Notes: generated by a model not told the origin, from the sequence alone. Counted from the stretch's first letter, positions 52,555-62,797 are shown. The stretch: DNA of 64,000 bases from Nocardiopsis sp. TSRI0078 (GCF_001905145.1 NZ_LWLB01000001.1:496001-560000); one strand, 5' to 3'. Numbers and translations: made by a program.

Positions 52555-55500
52555 TCAGCCCTCGTCACCCATCAGGTCGGCCATCGCCCGGTCGAACTCG
52601 CCGCGGGCCAGATCCAGCCAGTCCTCCCGCTCGGCGAGGAACTCGTAGAACGCTCCGTGCACGTGGAACCCGTGCAGGTCGGTCAGGTGCTCCGGACCCT
52701 CGGTGAACACCCGCTCGGTCTCGCTCTCGCTGGCCTGCTGGAGCCGCCGCATCGCCTCGGACTCGTCCTGGCGGGAGATGTAGACCTGCGATCCGTCGGC
52801 GCTGCGCAGGGCTCCGTCAGGGCCCACCGAGAAGTGGGCGCCGTCCCGCTCCAGCGCGGGCCGCACCGACTTGTACGCCTCGATGATCTGGGCGTCCAGC
52901 GGACCGTCCAGCGCGCCCGCGTGCGGTCGCGCGGGATCGGAGGAGAAGTGGACCAGCATGTCGCGGCTGACCAGGTTGTTGGCGTAGCGCGGCCGGCGGA
53001 ACTCGGTCATCCTCGCCTGCTGGGAGTCGACCGCCTGCTGGGTCGCCGTGTCGAACTCCCAGGGCATGTCCAGGTCGAGGGCGTTCTCGAGGTCCTCCAG
53101 GTCGACGTCGTCGGAGCCGCCCAGGTCGTGCTCCTCGGCGTAGGCCTCGCCGCGGGCCGCGTCGACCAGTTCCATGACCTCGTCGGCGTAGGTGTCGGGG
53201 TCCAGCCGTGCGACATCGGCCTCGGAGAGGCCGTAGGCCGTCTTGTGCTTCTCCCGGCACTCGGCGGTCAGCTCGGCCTGCTGCATGCGCTTGGCCAGCA
53301 TCGCCTCGAAGTCGGGCTGGTTCATCCGCACGTCGAAGTCGACCGCGCTGGACAGCGTCGGGATGGTCTGGAGCGTGTAGTCGTGCCCAGGGTGCTTGAT
53401 CGTGTCCTTGAACATGCGCCAGGACATCGGCAGGATCGTCTCGTTGCGGTTCCACACCGGCGAGTCACCCGCGCGGAAGACGATCGAGTTGCGCTCGGAG
53501 ATGAAGGCCATGTCGTTGTAGGAGATGACCGGCTCCTCCTTGGTCGACATGGTGTAGGAGACCTTGCTCTCCACACTCATGCCCTTGACCACGTGGCCCT
53601 TGTCCTGGGTCACGGTCTTGGAGTCCATGTAGGTGGTGTGGCGCTTGCCGGACATCTTCTCCAGCGTGTCGAGCATCGAGTCGTCGGTGCTCTTGAGGAA
53701 GACGATGTTGGAGGTGTTGCCCTGCACGATCTTGTCCACCGACTCACCGTAGACGTCGCGCAGCTGCTGAAGCGTCTGGAGGATGAGCGTGAACTGCTGC
53801 TCCTGGCCCAGCCCGATCGACAGCATCGTCTCGAAGCCGGAGATACCGTTCCCCTCCGACTGGAGGTTGCCCAGCTCATCGAGCATGAACCGGGTCTTGT
53901 ACAGCGGTTTCTGGTTCTCCTTGGTCATGTACGACTTGTCGAAGTTCAGGTCGACCAGTTGCTTGATCAGGATGAGGATGAGCTTGGCGTACTTCATCAG
54001 GTGCGGCGGCGTCACCAGGAACACCGCCTTGGGCTGCTCCGAATACCGCACCATCGTCTGCGTGATCGCGTTGGCCTGGCCCATCTCCTTCTGGGGCACG
54101 TCCCCCGTGATGTTGGTCAGCCGCATCTGCGGGTAGGTGGTGTGCCCCGGGGCGAACGAACCGTCGCCCTGTTTCCTCAGCTCCAGCAGGATCCCGTTAC
54201 GGATGATCTTCTCGCCGGTCACCGGGTCGGTGATGTAGAACCGGCCGTTGAGCGAGGTCTGGTAGTCCTTCTTGAACTTGAAGTAGTAGGTGCGGATCAG
54301 CATGCCGGTCTGCGGGTTCAACAGCCGCAGTCGGATATAGGCGATGTCGCCTGCGAACTTGCCCTTGAAGTAGTAGCGGGCCCAGCCTTCGCGGGAGACG
54401 ATGTCCTCGTGCTCGAAGTCCTCGCCGAGCGCCTGCTCGAACTTCTCGTCGGCGTAGGCGTCCCACTTGGCCTGGGCGCCGATCAGGTGGTCGCGCTTGA
54501 GGTAGTTCATGGCGAAGCGCACGCCCATGCGGCGCGGGAAACTCAGGCCGCCCAGGTCGGTGTTCTGACTGGGGGTGCCCGAGGTGAGCGTGGAGATCGT
54601 CGGGTCGGTGAAGAAGCTCATCGCCGTGATCGCGATGCCGTAGACACTGGCCAGCATCTTCTCGGCCGCGCCCATCGCCCGGAGCGCGTTGTCGGCGTTG
54701 CCGACCAGGGTGCGCATCGAGTTGGTCGGCAGCGCGTTGGTGGCGTTGAAGAACAAGGTGAGCATGTCCAGCTCCTTCTTGTCCTCCCACAGGAACGCCT
54801 TGTTCTCGGCCTCCACCAGTGCGGCCTCGGCTTCCGCCTCGCGGAACGTGCCGTCCTCCAGGCTCCCGTAGTCGCCCCGTTGGACGCTCTCCTCGACCAG
54901 GTCCACCGGATTCTTCACCTTCTTGGACGAGAGCCGCACGAACAGCTGGTAGCAGTTGTACAGCGTGACCTTGCCCCACTTCTCGTCGAGCTTGGTCTCC
55001 AGCACCTTGGGATCCATGTCCACCCGGGCGGCGTAGGCACGCAGTTCGCGCTCCTCCTCCAGGTAGAAGTCGATGAGGCCGTAGGCGGCGCGCTTGAAGG
55101 CGTTGTTGGCGGCGTTGGGCCACACCGGATCCTCACCGCCGTCGAGCGGAAAGAAGACGTCGGCGATGTTCTCGACGTACATCGCGCACTTGGTCGAGTC
55201 ACCCTCGCGGGCGGCTTCGGCGGCCATCCCGAGCGGGTTGTAGATGTCGGTCTTCATCGCGTTGATCAGGTTGAACTGCACCACCTGGAAGCCGCGCATC
55301 GTCGCTCGCACGTAGTGCTTGACCAGGAGTTCGCCCTTGGGGTCGTTGATGACCATGTTGTTGGGGCTCTTCTCGCGCAGCCACATGTCGATCATCGGTT
55401 CGATGTACGTCTGGCCCTTACCGGCGCGAGTGATGGCCAGGACCATGGTGTTGACCGGGGCGGTGTCGACGATGTAGGCACCGGCCGGGCGCTGTACCTC

Positions 55501-56556
55501 GTACTCGGGGAACTCCCAGTCGGCGTTGATCATGTCCGCGACGGTCTTGTACTCCCCGAGCTTGTCGCGGTCCTTGCCGTCCGGGTTGTAGGGGATCTTG
55601 GTGGTGTCGAACCGCTTGCGGATGTTCTTGTCCTTCGGCAGACCGGAGGCCTCGAACAGGTCGTCGCCGAACTTCTCGTCGATGAGCGGCATCTTCGTGG
55701 TGATCGCCCGATCGTCGTCGTCCCGCAGGATCTCGCCCTTGAGGAACTCGACGTCGCCGTCGGAGTCGAGGACGTCCTCGTCCGCCCGCTTGGCGACCTC
55801 GACCGACTTGAGGCCCTTTCGGACCGCCATGACGTGGCTGATCATGGAGGACGGCTGAACGGAGCTGTGCGCGCCCACGTCGGGGAACCAGTCGAACTTG
55901 CGGACGACCTCGTCCGGCAGGGCGATGTGCTGGTCGCCCTGGTACTGGTTGATGTCGCTGGTGTCGTGCAGCAGGTTCTGTGCGTCCCGGTTGCGCATGA
56001 GCAGCAGGTAGGCCAGGCCGAACGTGATCAGGCCGGCGCCGAGCGACACGGCGAGCTTGATCCAGGTCACGTGGAGGAACCACCCGAGGAACGCGTCCGG
56101 CTCGCCCTCGCGCTCGGCGTCGATCCGCGCCTGCTGCGCGGCGACGTCGTCGAGGACCCACTGGGGCGGGTCCGCCAGGGCCTCGTCCTCGGTCTCGTGG
56201 CACGGCTGGTCGGGGACCGCCTGCCCGTCCTCATCGAGGACGCGGTAGCAGTACTGCGTCGACGACATCCGCTCGCGTTCGACGAAGTCAGGGGCGACGG
56301 GTCCGCCGAGCGAGGAGGTCACGGCGCTCACGGTGAACTGGCCGACCGACCACAGCGCCCACACCAGCACGGCGACGAGGACTCCCGCCGCGACGGCGAT
56401 CATGGTGCGTGAGGTGCGGGTCCGTTTGCGTTCGATGCGCGAGCGGTCGAGCTGCTGGGACTCGTAGATGTCGCGGTTGGCGAGCGTCTCCTCGGCTTTG
56501 CGCGAGGAGAGTGTGTCCCACGCGCTCGCTTTAGGGCTGGAGCCCCTCCTGGCCAT
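52555..56556 (-). CDS. VirD4/TraG-type coupling ATPase
   Basis: 1333 aa. Two N-terminal membrane helices (52-72 and 163-187) enclose a loop with several Cys. The RecA-like core has AITRAGKGQTYIEP (374-387) as Walker A, VINDPKGELL (402-411), and FMLDELGNLQS (about 890) as Walker B; QQFTLILQTLQQLRDVYG follows, as in TraG/VirD4 proteins. These hexameric ATPases bring DNA or protein substrates to a type IV secretion channel. About 330 extra C-terminal residues are helical and acidic. ATG 56556 with AAAGG upstream was chosen over longer in-frame starts. An EccC-type (type VII) ATPase is unlikely, since only one such domain is present. Confidence 0.82.
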   Translation of the reverse strand: MARRGSSPKASAWDTLSSRKAEETLANRDIYESQQLDRSRIERKRTRTSRTMIAVAAGVLVAVLVWALWSVGQFTVSAVTSSLGGPVAPDFVERERMSSTQYCYRVLDEDGQAVPDQPCHETEDEALADPPQWVLDDVAAQQARIDAEREGEPDAFLGWFLHVTWIKLAVSLGAGLITFGLAYLLLMRNRDAQNLLHDTSDINQYQGDQHIALPDEVVRKFDWFPDVGAHSSVQPSSMISHVMAVRKGLKSVEVAKRADEDVLDSDGDVEFLKGEILRDDDDRAITTKMPLIDEKFGDDLFEASGLPKDKNIRKRFDTTKIPYNPDGKDRDKLGEYKTVADMINADWEFPEYEVQRPAGAYIVDTAPVNTMVLAITRAGKGQTYIEPMIDMWLREKSPNNMVINDPKGELLVKHYVRATMRGFQVVQFNLINAMKTDIYNPLGMAAEAAREGDSTKCAMYVENIADVFFPLDGGEDPVWPNAANNAFKRAAYGLIDFYLEEERELRAYAARVDMDPKVLETKLDEKWGKVTLYNCYQLFVRLSSKKVKNPVDLVEESVQRGDYGSLEDGTFREAEAEAALVEAENKAFLWEDKKELDMLTLFFNATNALPTNSMRTLVGNADNALRAMGAAEKMLASVYGIAITAMSFFTDPTISTLTSGTPSQNTDLGGLSFPRRMGVRFAMNYLKRDHLIGAQAKWDAYADEKFEQALGEDFEHEDIVSREGWARYYFKGKFAGDIAYIRLRLLNPQTGMLIRTYYFKFKKDYQTSLNGRFYITDPVTGEKIIRNGILLELRKQGDGSFAPGHTTYPQMRLTNITGDVPQKEMGQANAITQTMVRYSEQPKAVFLVTPPHLMKYAKLILILIKQLVDLNFDKSYMTKENQKPLYKTRFMLDELGNLQSEGNGISGFETMLSIGLGQEQQFTLILQTLQQLRDVYGESVDKIVQGNTSNIVFLKSTDDSMLDTLEKMSGKRHTTYMDSKTVTQDKGHVVKGMSVESKVSYTMSTKEEPVISYNDMAFISERNSIVFRAGDSPVWNRNETILPMSWRMFKDTIKHPGHDYTLQTIPTLSSAVDFDVRMNQPDFEAMLAKRMQQAELTAECREKHKTAYGLSEADVARLDPDTYADEVMELVDAARGEAYAEEHDLGGSDDVDLEDLENALDLDMPWEFDTATQQAVDSQQARMTEFRRPRYANNLVSRDMLVHFSSDPARPHAGALDGPLDAQIIEAYKSVRPALERDGAHFSVGPDGALRSADGSQVYISRQDESEAMRRLQQASESETERVFTEGPEHLTDLHGFHVHGAFYEFLAEREDWLDLARGEFDRAMADLMGDEG

Positions 56557-56789
56557 GAGGCGGGCCTTTCTTTTGACGTGTGCGCTAGGATGCACTGTTT
56601 TTACTGGTTTACCAGTAGATATGACAGCGCGTTCGGAGTCCGCGGACCAACGTGGGCAGGGCACCGCCCTCATCGTCGAAGGTGGCGCCCCGTACCGGGA
56701 CGCGCCCGTGGCGCTCGGCTTCTCCAGGCCCTGTTCGGCCGGAGCTCACCCTGCTGCGCGGCGCCCCGGGGCCATCCACCGGACACGCC
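56557..56789. other. Promoter region of the coupling ATPase gene
   Basis: 233 bp, no gene. Contains the palindrome at 56602-56617 in an AT-richer patch 46 bp upstream of the ATG. Confidence 0.5.
56602..56617. promoter_or_regulatory. Operator-like palindrome TACTGGT-TT-ACCAGTA
   Basis: Perfect 7-bp half-sites with a 2-bp centre, 46 bp upstream of the coupling ATPase start and beside a -10-like CATATC on the minus strand. A likely repressor site. Confidence 0.5.
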
Positions 56790-59072
56790 CTAGACGATCC
56801 ACACGGGGATGATCATCGCGCTGGCGCTACTGGTCGCCCCGTATCCGAGCGTCCAGCCGACGATGACGCCCACGGCGATGGAGATCAGCACCAGCACCGC
56901 CGCCAGGAGCATGAGGAGCTTGGTGAAGCGGCTGTGGACGTGGTTGGTCCGCTTCAGCTCATCGGCGTAGGAGCGCTTGTCGCCTTCGAGCTCGTCGATC
57001 CTGCCGCGGTACTGCCGGTGCATGCTGTCGGCCATGTCCTGCATCTGCGCGTGCAGGTCCTTGTACAGCTGGTTGGCCGAGCGCAGCTTCTCCTCCTTGA
57101 TGTGGGCCTCGTGCCGCCACTCCCCCTCGCGCTCGCGCAGCCGAGCCTCGGCCCGCTCGCGCTCGCGCTCCAGTTCGGCCTCCAGCCGACGCACCCGGTT
57201 CTCCCGGTCGGCGTTGAGCTCTTCCACCCGGAGGGCGTGCTCGGCCTGCAGCTCCTCGACCTGGTTGTCCAGCCGCAACTGCTCGGCCAACACCTCGGCG
57301 CGGGCGATGTCGTGCTTGAGGTTGTCGCTGATGAAGCGCGTCAGCTTGGCGTTCCACTGCTCCAGCAGCTCCATCTCCGCTTCGCGCTGCTTGGCTTCGC
57401 GCTCGGCGAGCAGTTGGAAGGTGCGTGTGGTGCCCAGATGCATCCGTGTGCGCGCGTCCTTGCGCCGCATCTCCAGCACGAGCCGGCGCTGGTGGGCGTA
57501 GCGCTCTTCGTTGCGACGCTCGATCTCGGGGGCCACGTCGGCGATCTTGCGTTCCATCTCCGTGCGGAACCGGTCCCAGAACACCTGCCTGGCCTGGGCC
57601 GCGGCGACCTCGGCGCGCTCATCGGCGTCCTTTTCGTAGCGCCGGGTGATCTCCGCCCGCCGGACACCGACGTCCTCGGGCACCCTGGCCTTGAGGTCGG
57701 CGAACTCCTGCTCCGCCGCGGCCGAGAGCGTCTGGTAGACCGAGCCTTCGCGATGTTCGTCGACTTCACGCATGACCGACTCGGCGTGCAGGCTCATGGT
57801 CTCGACGAAGAACTGACGCAGCTCCTTTCTGTGGTCGCTGTGCAGCTTCGCCAGCTCGGTGTTGGCCTGCTCGGCCATGACGGCGATCTGCTCGCCGAGC
57901 CAGTCGGAGACCTCGTCACCGAACTCCAGCCGCACCGACGGCGCCCGGGTGTCGAACGTGGCCTCGAACTCGGAGTACGGGATCTCCAGACCCAGGTCGT
58001 CGGAGAGGAAGCGCCTTGCGATGGTCTCCCGCACCTGCTCCTCGGTGAACTCCCGGTCCCGGTTCTGTTCGGCATAGCGCGTCCAGGCGGGGTCCTGCGT
58101 TCCTTCCTCCTGCGCCGCGAAGCCCTGGCCCTCGTCCTCTTCGTCCTCTTCGTATTCGTCGTCGTCCTCTTCGTCTTCGTCGTCGTACGTGCCGTCCTCG
58201 TACGCGCCGTCGTCGTCCACCTCGTCGTAGGCGCCGGACTCGTCGTCGCCGAGGTCGTCGTCGAACAGGTCCGCGGAGGACTCGCCGCCGGCCAGGGGAT
58301 CGTCCCCCGGCTCCTCGTCGTCGACGCCCGCCTCAGGGGTGGGGGCCGTGGCCACCGCGCCTGGCAGGTGGTCGCTGCCGTCAGGGGCGGGCGGGACCGA
58401 CGGCGGCATGGCGGCGCTGTCGGCCGACGGGGCGACGTCAGCGCTGCTCGGGGCAGTCGTGCGGGTCGTGGTCGCGCTGATGGCCTGGGTCCAGGCCCAC
58501 ATCTGCGGAAGCCGGTCGGCCAGGCTGCGGCTTCCGTCGGCGATCGCCACCGCCTCTGCGTAGGTGGTCCCCTCGTCGATGACGGCCTCGACCACCAGTT
58601 CCTGGCGGTCCTGGCTCGGACTCAGCACCATCCAGTAGTACGTGGCGTCGGTGAGCAGCGAGTACTCACCCATACGCTCCAGTGTCTGGGCGTTGGGGAT
58701 GATGCCGAGGACTTCCTCGTCGAGGAGCTGGCGGGTGGTGATGGTCTGGATGTGGTCGTGGTTGATGAGCTCGATGAGCGAGCCCTTGGCCTCATCCTTC
58801 TGTTGCTTCTTGCTCAGGCCGCCGATGTTCTCCACCGGCAGGGCCAGCGCCGCCCAGGAGTTGCCGCCGGGCAGGACGAAGCGCTCGTTGCGGCTCAGCA
58901 GGTCGATCGCGGCGTTGACGGTGCTCTCCTGCAACACGCTCGCCAGCATCTCCTCGGGCTTGCGCCGCTTGGTGCGCTTCTTGCCGTCGCCGCTCGGCGA
59001 GGCGGCCGCTTCCGAACCGTCAGACGTGCCGCCGGCCTTCCCCTTCTTCCACATGTTGTCGATGAGTCCCAT
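56790..59072 (-). CDS. Large coiled-coil, C-terminally membrane-anchored protein of the transfer locus
   Basis: 760 aa from ATG 59072 (GAGAGGA upstream); GTG 59078 is possible. A folded N-terminal domain (1-200), a disordered very acidic linker with runs of Asp/Glu (about 210-320), then more than 300 residues of coiled coil rich in Glu/Arg/Leu. Near the C terminus is a membrane helix (KLLMLLAAVLVLISIAVGVI). No family recognised. Size and architecture suggest a scaffold or tether at the membrane for the VirD4 and Clp-like ATPases encoded on either side. Confidence 0.7.
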   Translation of the reverse strand: MGLIDNMWKKGKAGGTSDGSEAAASPSGDGKKRTKRRKPEEMLASVLQESTVNAAIDLLSRNERFVLPGGNSWAALALPVENIGGLSKKQQKDEAKGSLIELINHDHIQTITTRQLLDEEVLGIIPNAQTLERMGEYSLLTDATYYWMVLSPSQDRQELVVEAVIDEGTTYAEAVAIADGSRSLADRLPQMWAWTQAISATTTRTTAPSSADVAPSADSAAMPPSVPPAPDGSDHLPGAVATAPTPEAGVDDEEPGDDPLAGGESSADLFDDDLGDDESGAYDEVDDDGAYEDGTYDDEDEEDDDEYEEDEEDEGQGFAAQEEGTQDPAWTRYAEQNRDREFTEEQVRETIARRFLSDDLGLEIPYSEFEATFDTRAPSVRLEFGDEVSDWLGEQIAVMAEQANTELAKLHSDHRKELRQFFVETMSLHAESVMREVDEHREGSVYQTLSAAAEQEFADLKARVPEDVGVRRAEITRRYEKDADERAEVAAAQARQVFWDRFRTEMERKIADVAPEIERRNEERYAHQRRLVLEMRRKDARTRMHLGTTRTFQLLAEREAKQREAEMELLEQWNAKLTRFISDNLKHDIARAEVLAEQLRLDNQVEELQAEHALRVEELNADRENRVRRLEAELERERERAEARLREREGEWRHEAHIKEEKLRSANQLYKDLHAQMQDMADSMHRQYRGRIDELEGDKRSYADELKRTNHVHSRFTKLLMLLAAVLVLISIAVGVIVGWTLGYGATSSASAMIIPVWIV

Positions 59073-59176
59073 CGGCACATCCTCTCGCTCTCACCATGAC
59101 GTCTGGAAACAGCTCGTTTATCAGCCTGGGTAAGGCAACCGTCGATCGGTGGGCCGCCGCCGCCCCGTGGACCACC

Positions 59177-60958
59177 TCAGCGCGCGGCGGCCACCTCGAT
59201 ATAGGAGTCGCTCTTGAGAAGGCCCTTGTCCTCGCTGCGCATCGTGCCCCGTACGTCCACCCGCAGGACCCTCTCGTGCGTGTGGGCGTTGACGAACGCG
59301 GCGATGGCGGTGGTGACCTCGTCGGTCATCTTCGCGATCGCCGCACGTGCGCCGCCCGCGTTGGAGTCGGTGTCAGCGTGGTCGTCGATGAGGTACTGCA
59401 GGACCCGTTCGGCGATCTCGACCCTGACCCCGTGCTTGACCATGACCTCGCGACGCATCTGGCGCAGCTTGTTCTTCACGATCTTGCGCTGGGTCTCGCG
59501 CGAGAGCGGCTGGAAGGGGACGATCGCGTCGATGCGGCCCAACAGCTCGGGCGGGAACTTGTTGTCCCCCTGCGTGGTGGAGATGGACCTGCGGATCTCC
59601 TTCATCTTCTCCACCAGCTCCTTGCCCGAACCGGTGTCGTCCACGTTGTACTGGGCGATCGTCTCGTAGATCTCCGATCCCGCGTTGGTCGTCAGCACGA
59701 TGTAGGTGTTGAGGAACGACACCTGACGGCCGTTGTCGTTGGTGAGCCTGCCGTCGTCGAGCACCTGGAGCAGCACGCGCGTGATCGCCGGGGCGGCCTT
59801 CTCGATCTCGTCGAACAGCAGCACGGCGTGCCCCATGTCCCACACGCGCTTGGTCAGCTCCGAGCGGAACAGGTCCAGGGATTCCTCCCGCGCGTACTCC
59901 GACATGTCGAAGCGGATGAGGTGGCGCTGGTCGTCACCGAAGAGCAGCAGGGCGAGCTGCTTGGTCAGCTCGGTCTTTCCGACTCCGGTACTGCCCGTGA
60001 AGAGGAATGACGACATGGGCTTGGTCTTGTCGTTCAGATCCGCGACGCAGACCTGCAGCCTTTTGGCGACCACGGTGGTGGCGAACTCCTGGGAGAACAC
60101 CGCCCCGTCGAGCTGTTTCTTGATCTGCACCGCGTCGACGCGGAACGCCACATTGACGTTGGTCGACTCCATGAGGACGTCCGCGAGCAGGTCGCGGTCC
60201 ATCGGACGGCCGGTGTACCGGTGCCAGCCCACCATCGAGTCGAGCACCAGGATGGACTTACGCGGCTGCGTCGAGGCCGGGATGTAGCGGTTGGTGTACT
60301 CGTAGATCATCTCGAAGAGGTGATCGTCGTAGAACTGGTCGGCCACCCCGTAGCGCCTGGCCATCCCCTTGAGGATCTCCACCGTGGTCTTCTGGTCGGG
60401 CGGGCTGACGTTGATGCGCTGGAGGCGTTCCATGAGCGGCTGGTTCGGTGCCACGTACTTGTGGAACTCGTCGAAGGTCGTGGCCGCGATGACGCGGATA
60501 CCACGCGCGCCGGACGCCGCCAGAACCGGCTTGAGCGCTTCGACGGAGGCGGTGCTGAGCTGTACCACCTGGTGGAACTCGTCGATGAACAGCACCAGCT
60601 CGACGTGCTCGTCGGAGCTGAACCTCTCGGCCTCGTCGAACAGCCCCTTGAGCAGTGCCGCCATTTCGTCGGGGGTGCTCAGCCCGGAGATCATCCGAGC
60701 CAGGTCGACTTCCATGTAGACCCGTTTGGCGTCTTTCAGCATCGCCGCCTGGACCAGAGCGGTCTTACCCGCACCGGCCGGGGCCAGCAAAAGGGCATTG
60801 CACAGCTCGGGTCGGGCCATGGCCGCCATGAGCTGGGAGATCTCATAGTCGCGGCCGACGATCTCACGCTCAGGGGCCTTGAGGGGGTCGCTGTACTGGG
60901 CCAACTTCGGATAGCGCTCGTTGCGGCCGTCGGGGGAACCGTCCGGATTGGTGAACAA
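59177..60958 (-). CDS. Two-domain AAA+ ATPase, Clp/ClpV-like
   Basis: 593 aa. AAA domain 1: Walker A APAGAGKT (59-66), Walker B VLFIDEFH (122-129). Domain 2: TGSTGVGKT (321-329), VLLFDEIEK (379-387), and sensor region NAGSEI. It lacks the Clp N-domain and the ClpB middle coiled coil, and shows no ClpP-binding loop that I can see. It therefore looks like a remodelling motor rather than a protease partner, comparable to ClpV-type ATPases of secretion systems. The start is TTG 60958 with GAAGG upstream. It lies between the coiled-coil gene and a gene of unknown function. Confidence 0.85.
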   Translation of the reverse strand: MFTNPDGSPDGRNERYPKLAQYSDPLKAPEREIVGRDYEISQLMAAMARPELCNALLLAPAGAGKTALVQAAMLKDAKRVYMEVDLARMISGLSTPDEMAALLKGLFDEAERFSSDEHVELVLFIDEFHQVVQLSTASVEALKPVLAASGARGIRVIAATTFDEFHKYVAPNQPLMERLQRINVSPPDQKTTVEILKGMARRYGVADQFYDDHLFEMIYEYTNRYIPASTQPRKSILVLDSMVGWHRYTGRPMDRDLLADVLMESTNVNVAFRVDAVQIKKQLDGAVFSQEFATTVVAKRLQVCVADLNDKTKPMSSFLFTGSTGVGKTELTKQLALLLFGDDQRHLIRFDMSEYAREESLDLFRSELTKRVWDMGHAVLLFDEIEKAAPAITRVLLQVLDDGRLTNDNGRQVSFLNTYIVLTTNAGSEIYETIAQYNVDDTGSGKELVEKMKEIRRSISTTQGDNKFPPELLGRIDAIVPFQPLSRETQRKIVKNKLRQMRREVMVKHGVRVEIAERVLQYLIDDHADTDSNAGGARAAIAKMTDEVTTAIAAFVNAHTHERVLRVDVRGTMRSEDKGLLKSDSYIEVAAAR

Positions 60959-61180
60959 CTGCTGCCGCCTTCGTGGACGAGAAGGTCACGACCTCATCTC
61001 GTTCTTGCTCATAAATCAGGATAATCGTAGCACGCTACACACAGCTGATACCAGGCGTAAAGCGCTTTTCAGTCATGGCCGAAAACACAACGAAGAACTG
61101 CGTTTCGCCGTTCCTGCTCGAAGGGTGAAAGGCTGGAAAAGGCGAGGGATCTTCGTCATTCATGTGTATCGACACGGCCA

Positions 61181-62224
61181 TCAGCCGCCGGGCTGATAGC
61201 CGTCCGCATCGTCCTGCCGCTCCTCGGGGAACCGTCGCTCGAAGCTCGTGCGGACCGGGGCGACGCCGACCTCGGACGTGTCCTCAGGCTCGTCCCAGTC
61301 GAGGAAGCCGGACTCGGCGGCCTGGTCCCGCGCGTGCTCGGTGCCGCGCTCCGGAGCGTCGCTCGGTACCGCTTCGGCCCGACTCGACAGCGCCTGCCGC
61401 ACGCCGGGGCCGATCCGCTCGCGCAGCACCCCGGCGGGGCCGTCGGGGTCGTAGCCCGCGTCGGTCTCCGCGGTGCTCTCGGCGCCCCTGCGCTGGGCTT
61501 CCAGTTCGTTCATGAGGCGGTCGAACACGCTTGCCGGGGCCTGCCCATCCTGGTTCGCGGCCGCGTAGCGGTCGGCGGGCCCGGTCGGTCGGCGGTGTTC
61601 GGCGTCGTCGAGGTACTCGTCGGCGAACAGGTCCTGGATCGCCCCCGAGTGTGTGGGCACCGTGGGTGCGGGCCCGGTCGAAGCCCACGCCGGGCTTTCG
61701 GCGGAGTAGTCCGGGAAGTACTCGGCGAGGGTGTAGCCGCTGTTCTCCTCGGTGAGCACGGCGCTGTTCTGATCGCGGACACCGGCGAAGACCAGCGGGG
61801 GCTGCTCGACGTTCTCCGGTGCGACCACGAGGAAGTCCGCCTCGGCGGGCAGTTCCCACTCGATACCGGTCATCGACTCAGGCACCCGGAAGCGGGTGCC
61901 GAAGTAGCCCTTGCGGACCAGCTCGGTGAGCTGGGCGGGGTCGAATTCGTAGTAGGCGTCGATATCGGGTTCGGATCCCGCGCGGTACTGGATCTCGGTG
62001 ATGCCGAAGGGCAGTTCGACGTCGGGCCGGATCTGGATGATCTGGCCCCGCAGGTGCAGGTAGGGCCGGTAGTTCTGGTCGACGCCGTGGTGCAGGATCG
62101 TCACCGCCTCCATGTGCACGGCGATGTCGCAGGGCACAGCGCTCAGGGTCCGCACGTCGGCCTTGTCGTCCCGCACCAGGCGGTGGAACCAGGGGTCGGT
62201 GATCCGTAGGGGTGCGATCCTCAT
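61181..62224 (-). CDS. Unknown soluble protein of the transfer locus
   Basis: 347 aa, ATG 62224, weak ribosome-binding site. The first 160 residues look folded (MRIAPLRITDPWFHRLVRDD and YRPYLHLRGQIIQIRPDVEL); the rest is a disordered tail rich in Asp, Glu, Pro and Ala, typical of the neighbouring genes. No membrane helix, no family recognised. Short gap (39 bp) to the upstream membrane protein gene, so same operon. Confidence 0.65.
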   Translation of the reverse strand: MRIAPLRITDPWFHRLVRDDKADVRTLSAVPCDIAVHMEAVTILHHGVDQNYRPYLHLRGQIIQIRPDVELPFGITEIQYRAGSEPDIDAYYEFDPAQLTELVRKGYFGTRFRVPESMTGIEWELPAEADFLVVAPENVEQPPLVFAGVRDQNSAVLTEENSGYTLAEYFPDYSAESPAWASTGPAPTVPTHSGAIQDLFADEYLDDAEHRRPTGPADRYAAANQDGQAPASVFDRLMNELEAQRRGAESTAETDAGYDPDGPAGVLRERIGPGVRQALSSRAEAVPSDAPERGTEHARDQAAESGFLDWDEPEDTSEVGVAPVRTSFERRFPEERQDDADGYQPGG

Positions 62225-62263
62225 GGGAGCGTCTCGCTTCCGTGTCGGGGGGCGGCCGGCCGG

Positions 62264-62758
62264 TCAGCGACCGGCGCTGTCGGTGTCGGTGGCCTGGGCG
62301 GCGTCCGCCTGCTCGCCCAGCAGCGCGCGACGGGCCCGTTCAGCCAGACGGAGCTGGGCGCGCCACAGCGCGCGCATCGCGACCAGCACCAGGACGAAGA
62401 CGAGGCCGATGAGGAAGACCGACGGCGCAAGCCAGTGCGCCAACTGCATCTCCAACGACGAGGTGGGACCGACGCCGGTCCCCGCCGCCACCATGACGAA
62501 CAGGTTGGGCACCACGGTCACCGCCGCGAACATCGCCAGGACGTACCCGACCAGACCGGAACCGACCACCAGGCCCGCGCGTACGAGGGCCAGCAGCGAG
62601 CGCGCCCCCGACTCCCCCAGACGCGCGCGCAGGCGAGCGCCCAGCGGCGTCGCCGCCCTGTCCGCGTCGGCCTGCTTGGCCTCGGCGGCCCGCTGCGCGG
62701 CGCTCTTCCTCTCACGTGGCTTGCGCTTGTTCCTGGACCCGGTGGCGGCGGGGCTCAT
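62264..62758 (-). CDS. Membrane protein of the transfer locus, unknown
   Basis: 164 aa. AGGAGG 4 nt before ATG 62758. A Lys/Arg-rich N terminus is followed by two or three hydrophobic segments (LVVGSGLVGYVLAMFAAVTV; WLAPSVFLIGLVFVLVLVAM) and a basic end. No family recognised. It could be a small inner-membrane component of a secretion or conjugation channel. Confidence 0.7.
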   Translation of the reverse strand: MSPAATGSRNKRKPRERKSAAQRAAEAKQADADRAATPLGARLRARLGESGARSLLALVRAGLVVGSGLVGYVLAMFAAVTVVPNLFVMVAAGTGVGPTSSLEMQLAHWLAPSVFLIGLVFVLVLVAMRALWRAQLRLAERARRALLGEQADAAQATDTDSAGR

Positions 62759-62797
62759 CGGTCCTCCTGTCGTGGACTGGCGTTGCGGACGTGCGTG

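Noticed and set aside
52657-56412. 1251-codon rightward open frame
   Set aside because: Antisense shadow of the VirD4-type gene; low-complexity Leu/Val/Asp/His sequence without domains.
52555-56556. Coupling ATPase as a type VII (EccC) or FtsK/TraB ATPase
   Set aside because: Only one ATPase domain, with TraG/VirD4-like Walker B context (FMLDELGNL) and two N-terminal helices; no WxG proteins nearby.
56652-59099. 815-codon rightward open frame
   Set aside because: Antisense to the coiled-coil gene; no recognisable domain and no start signal.
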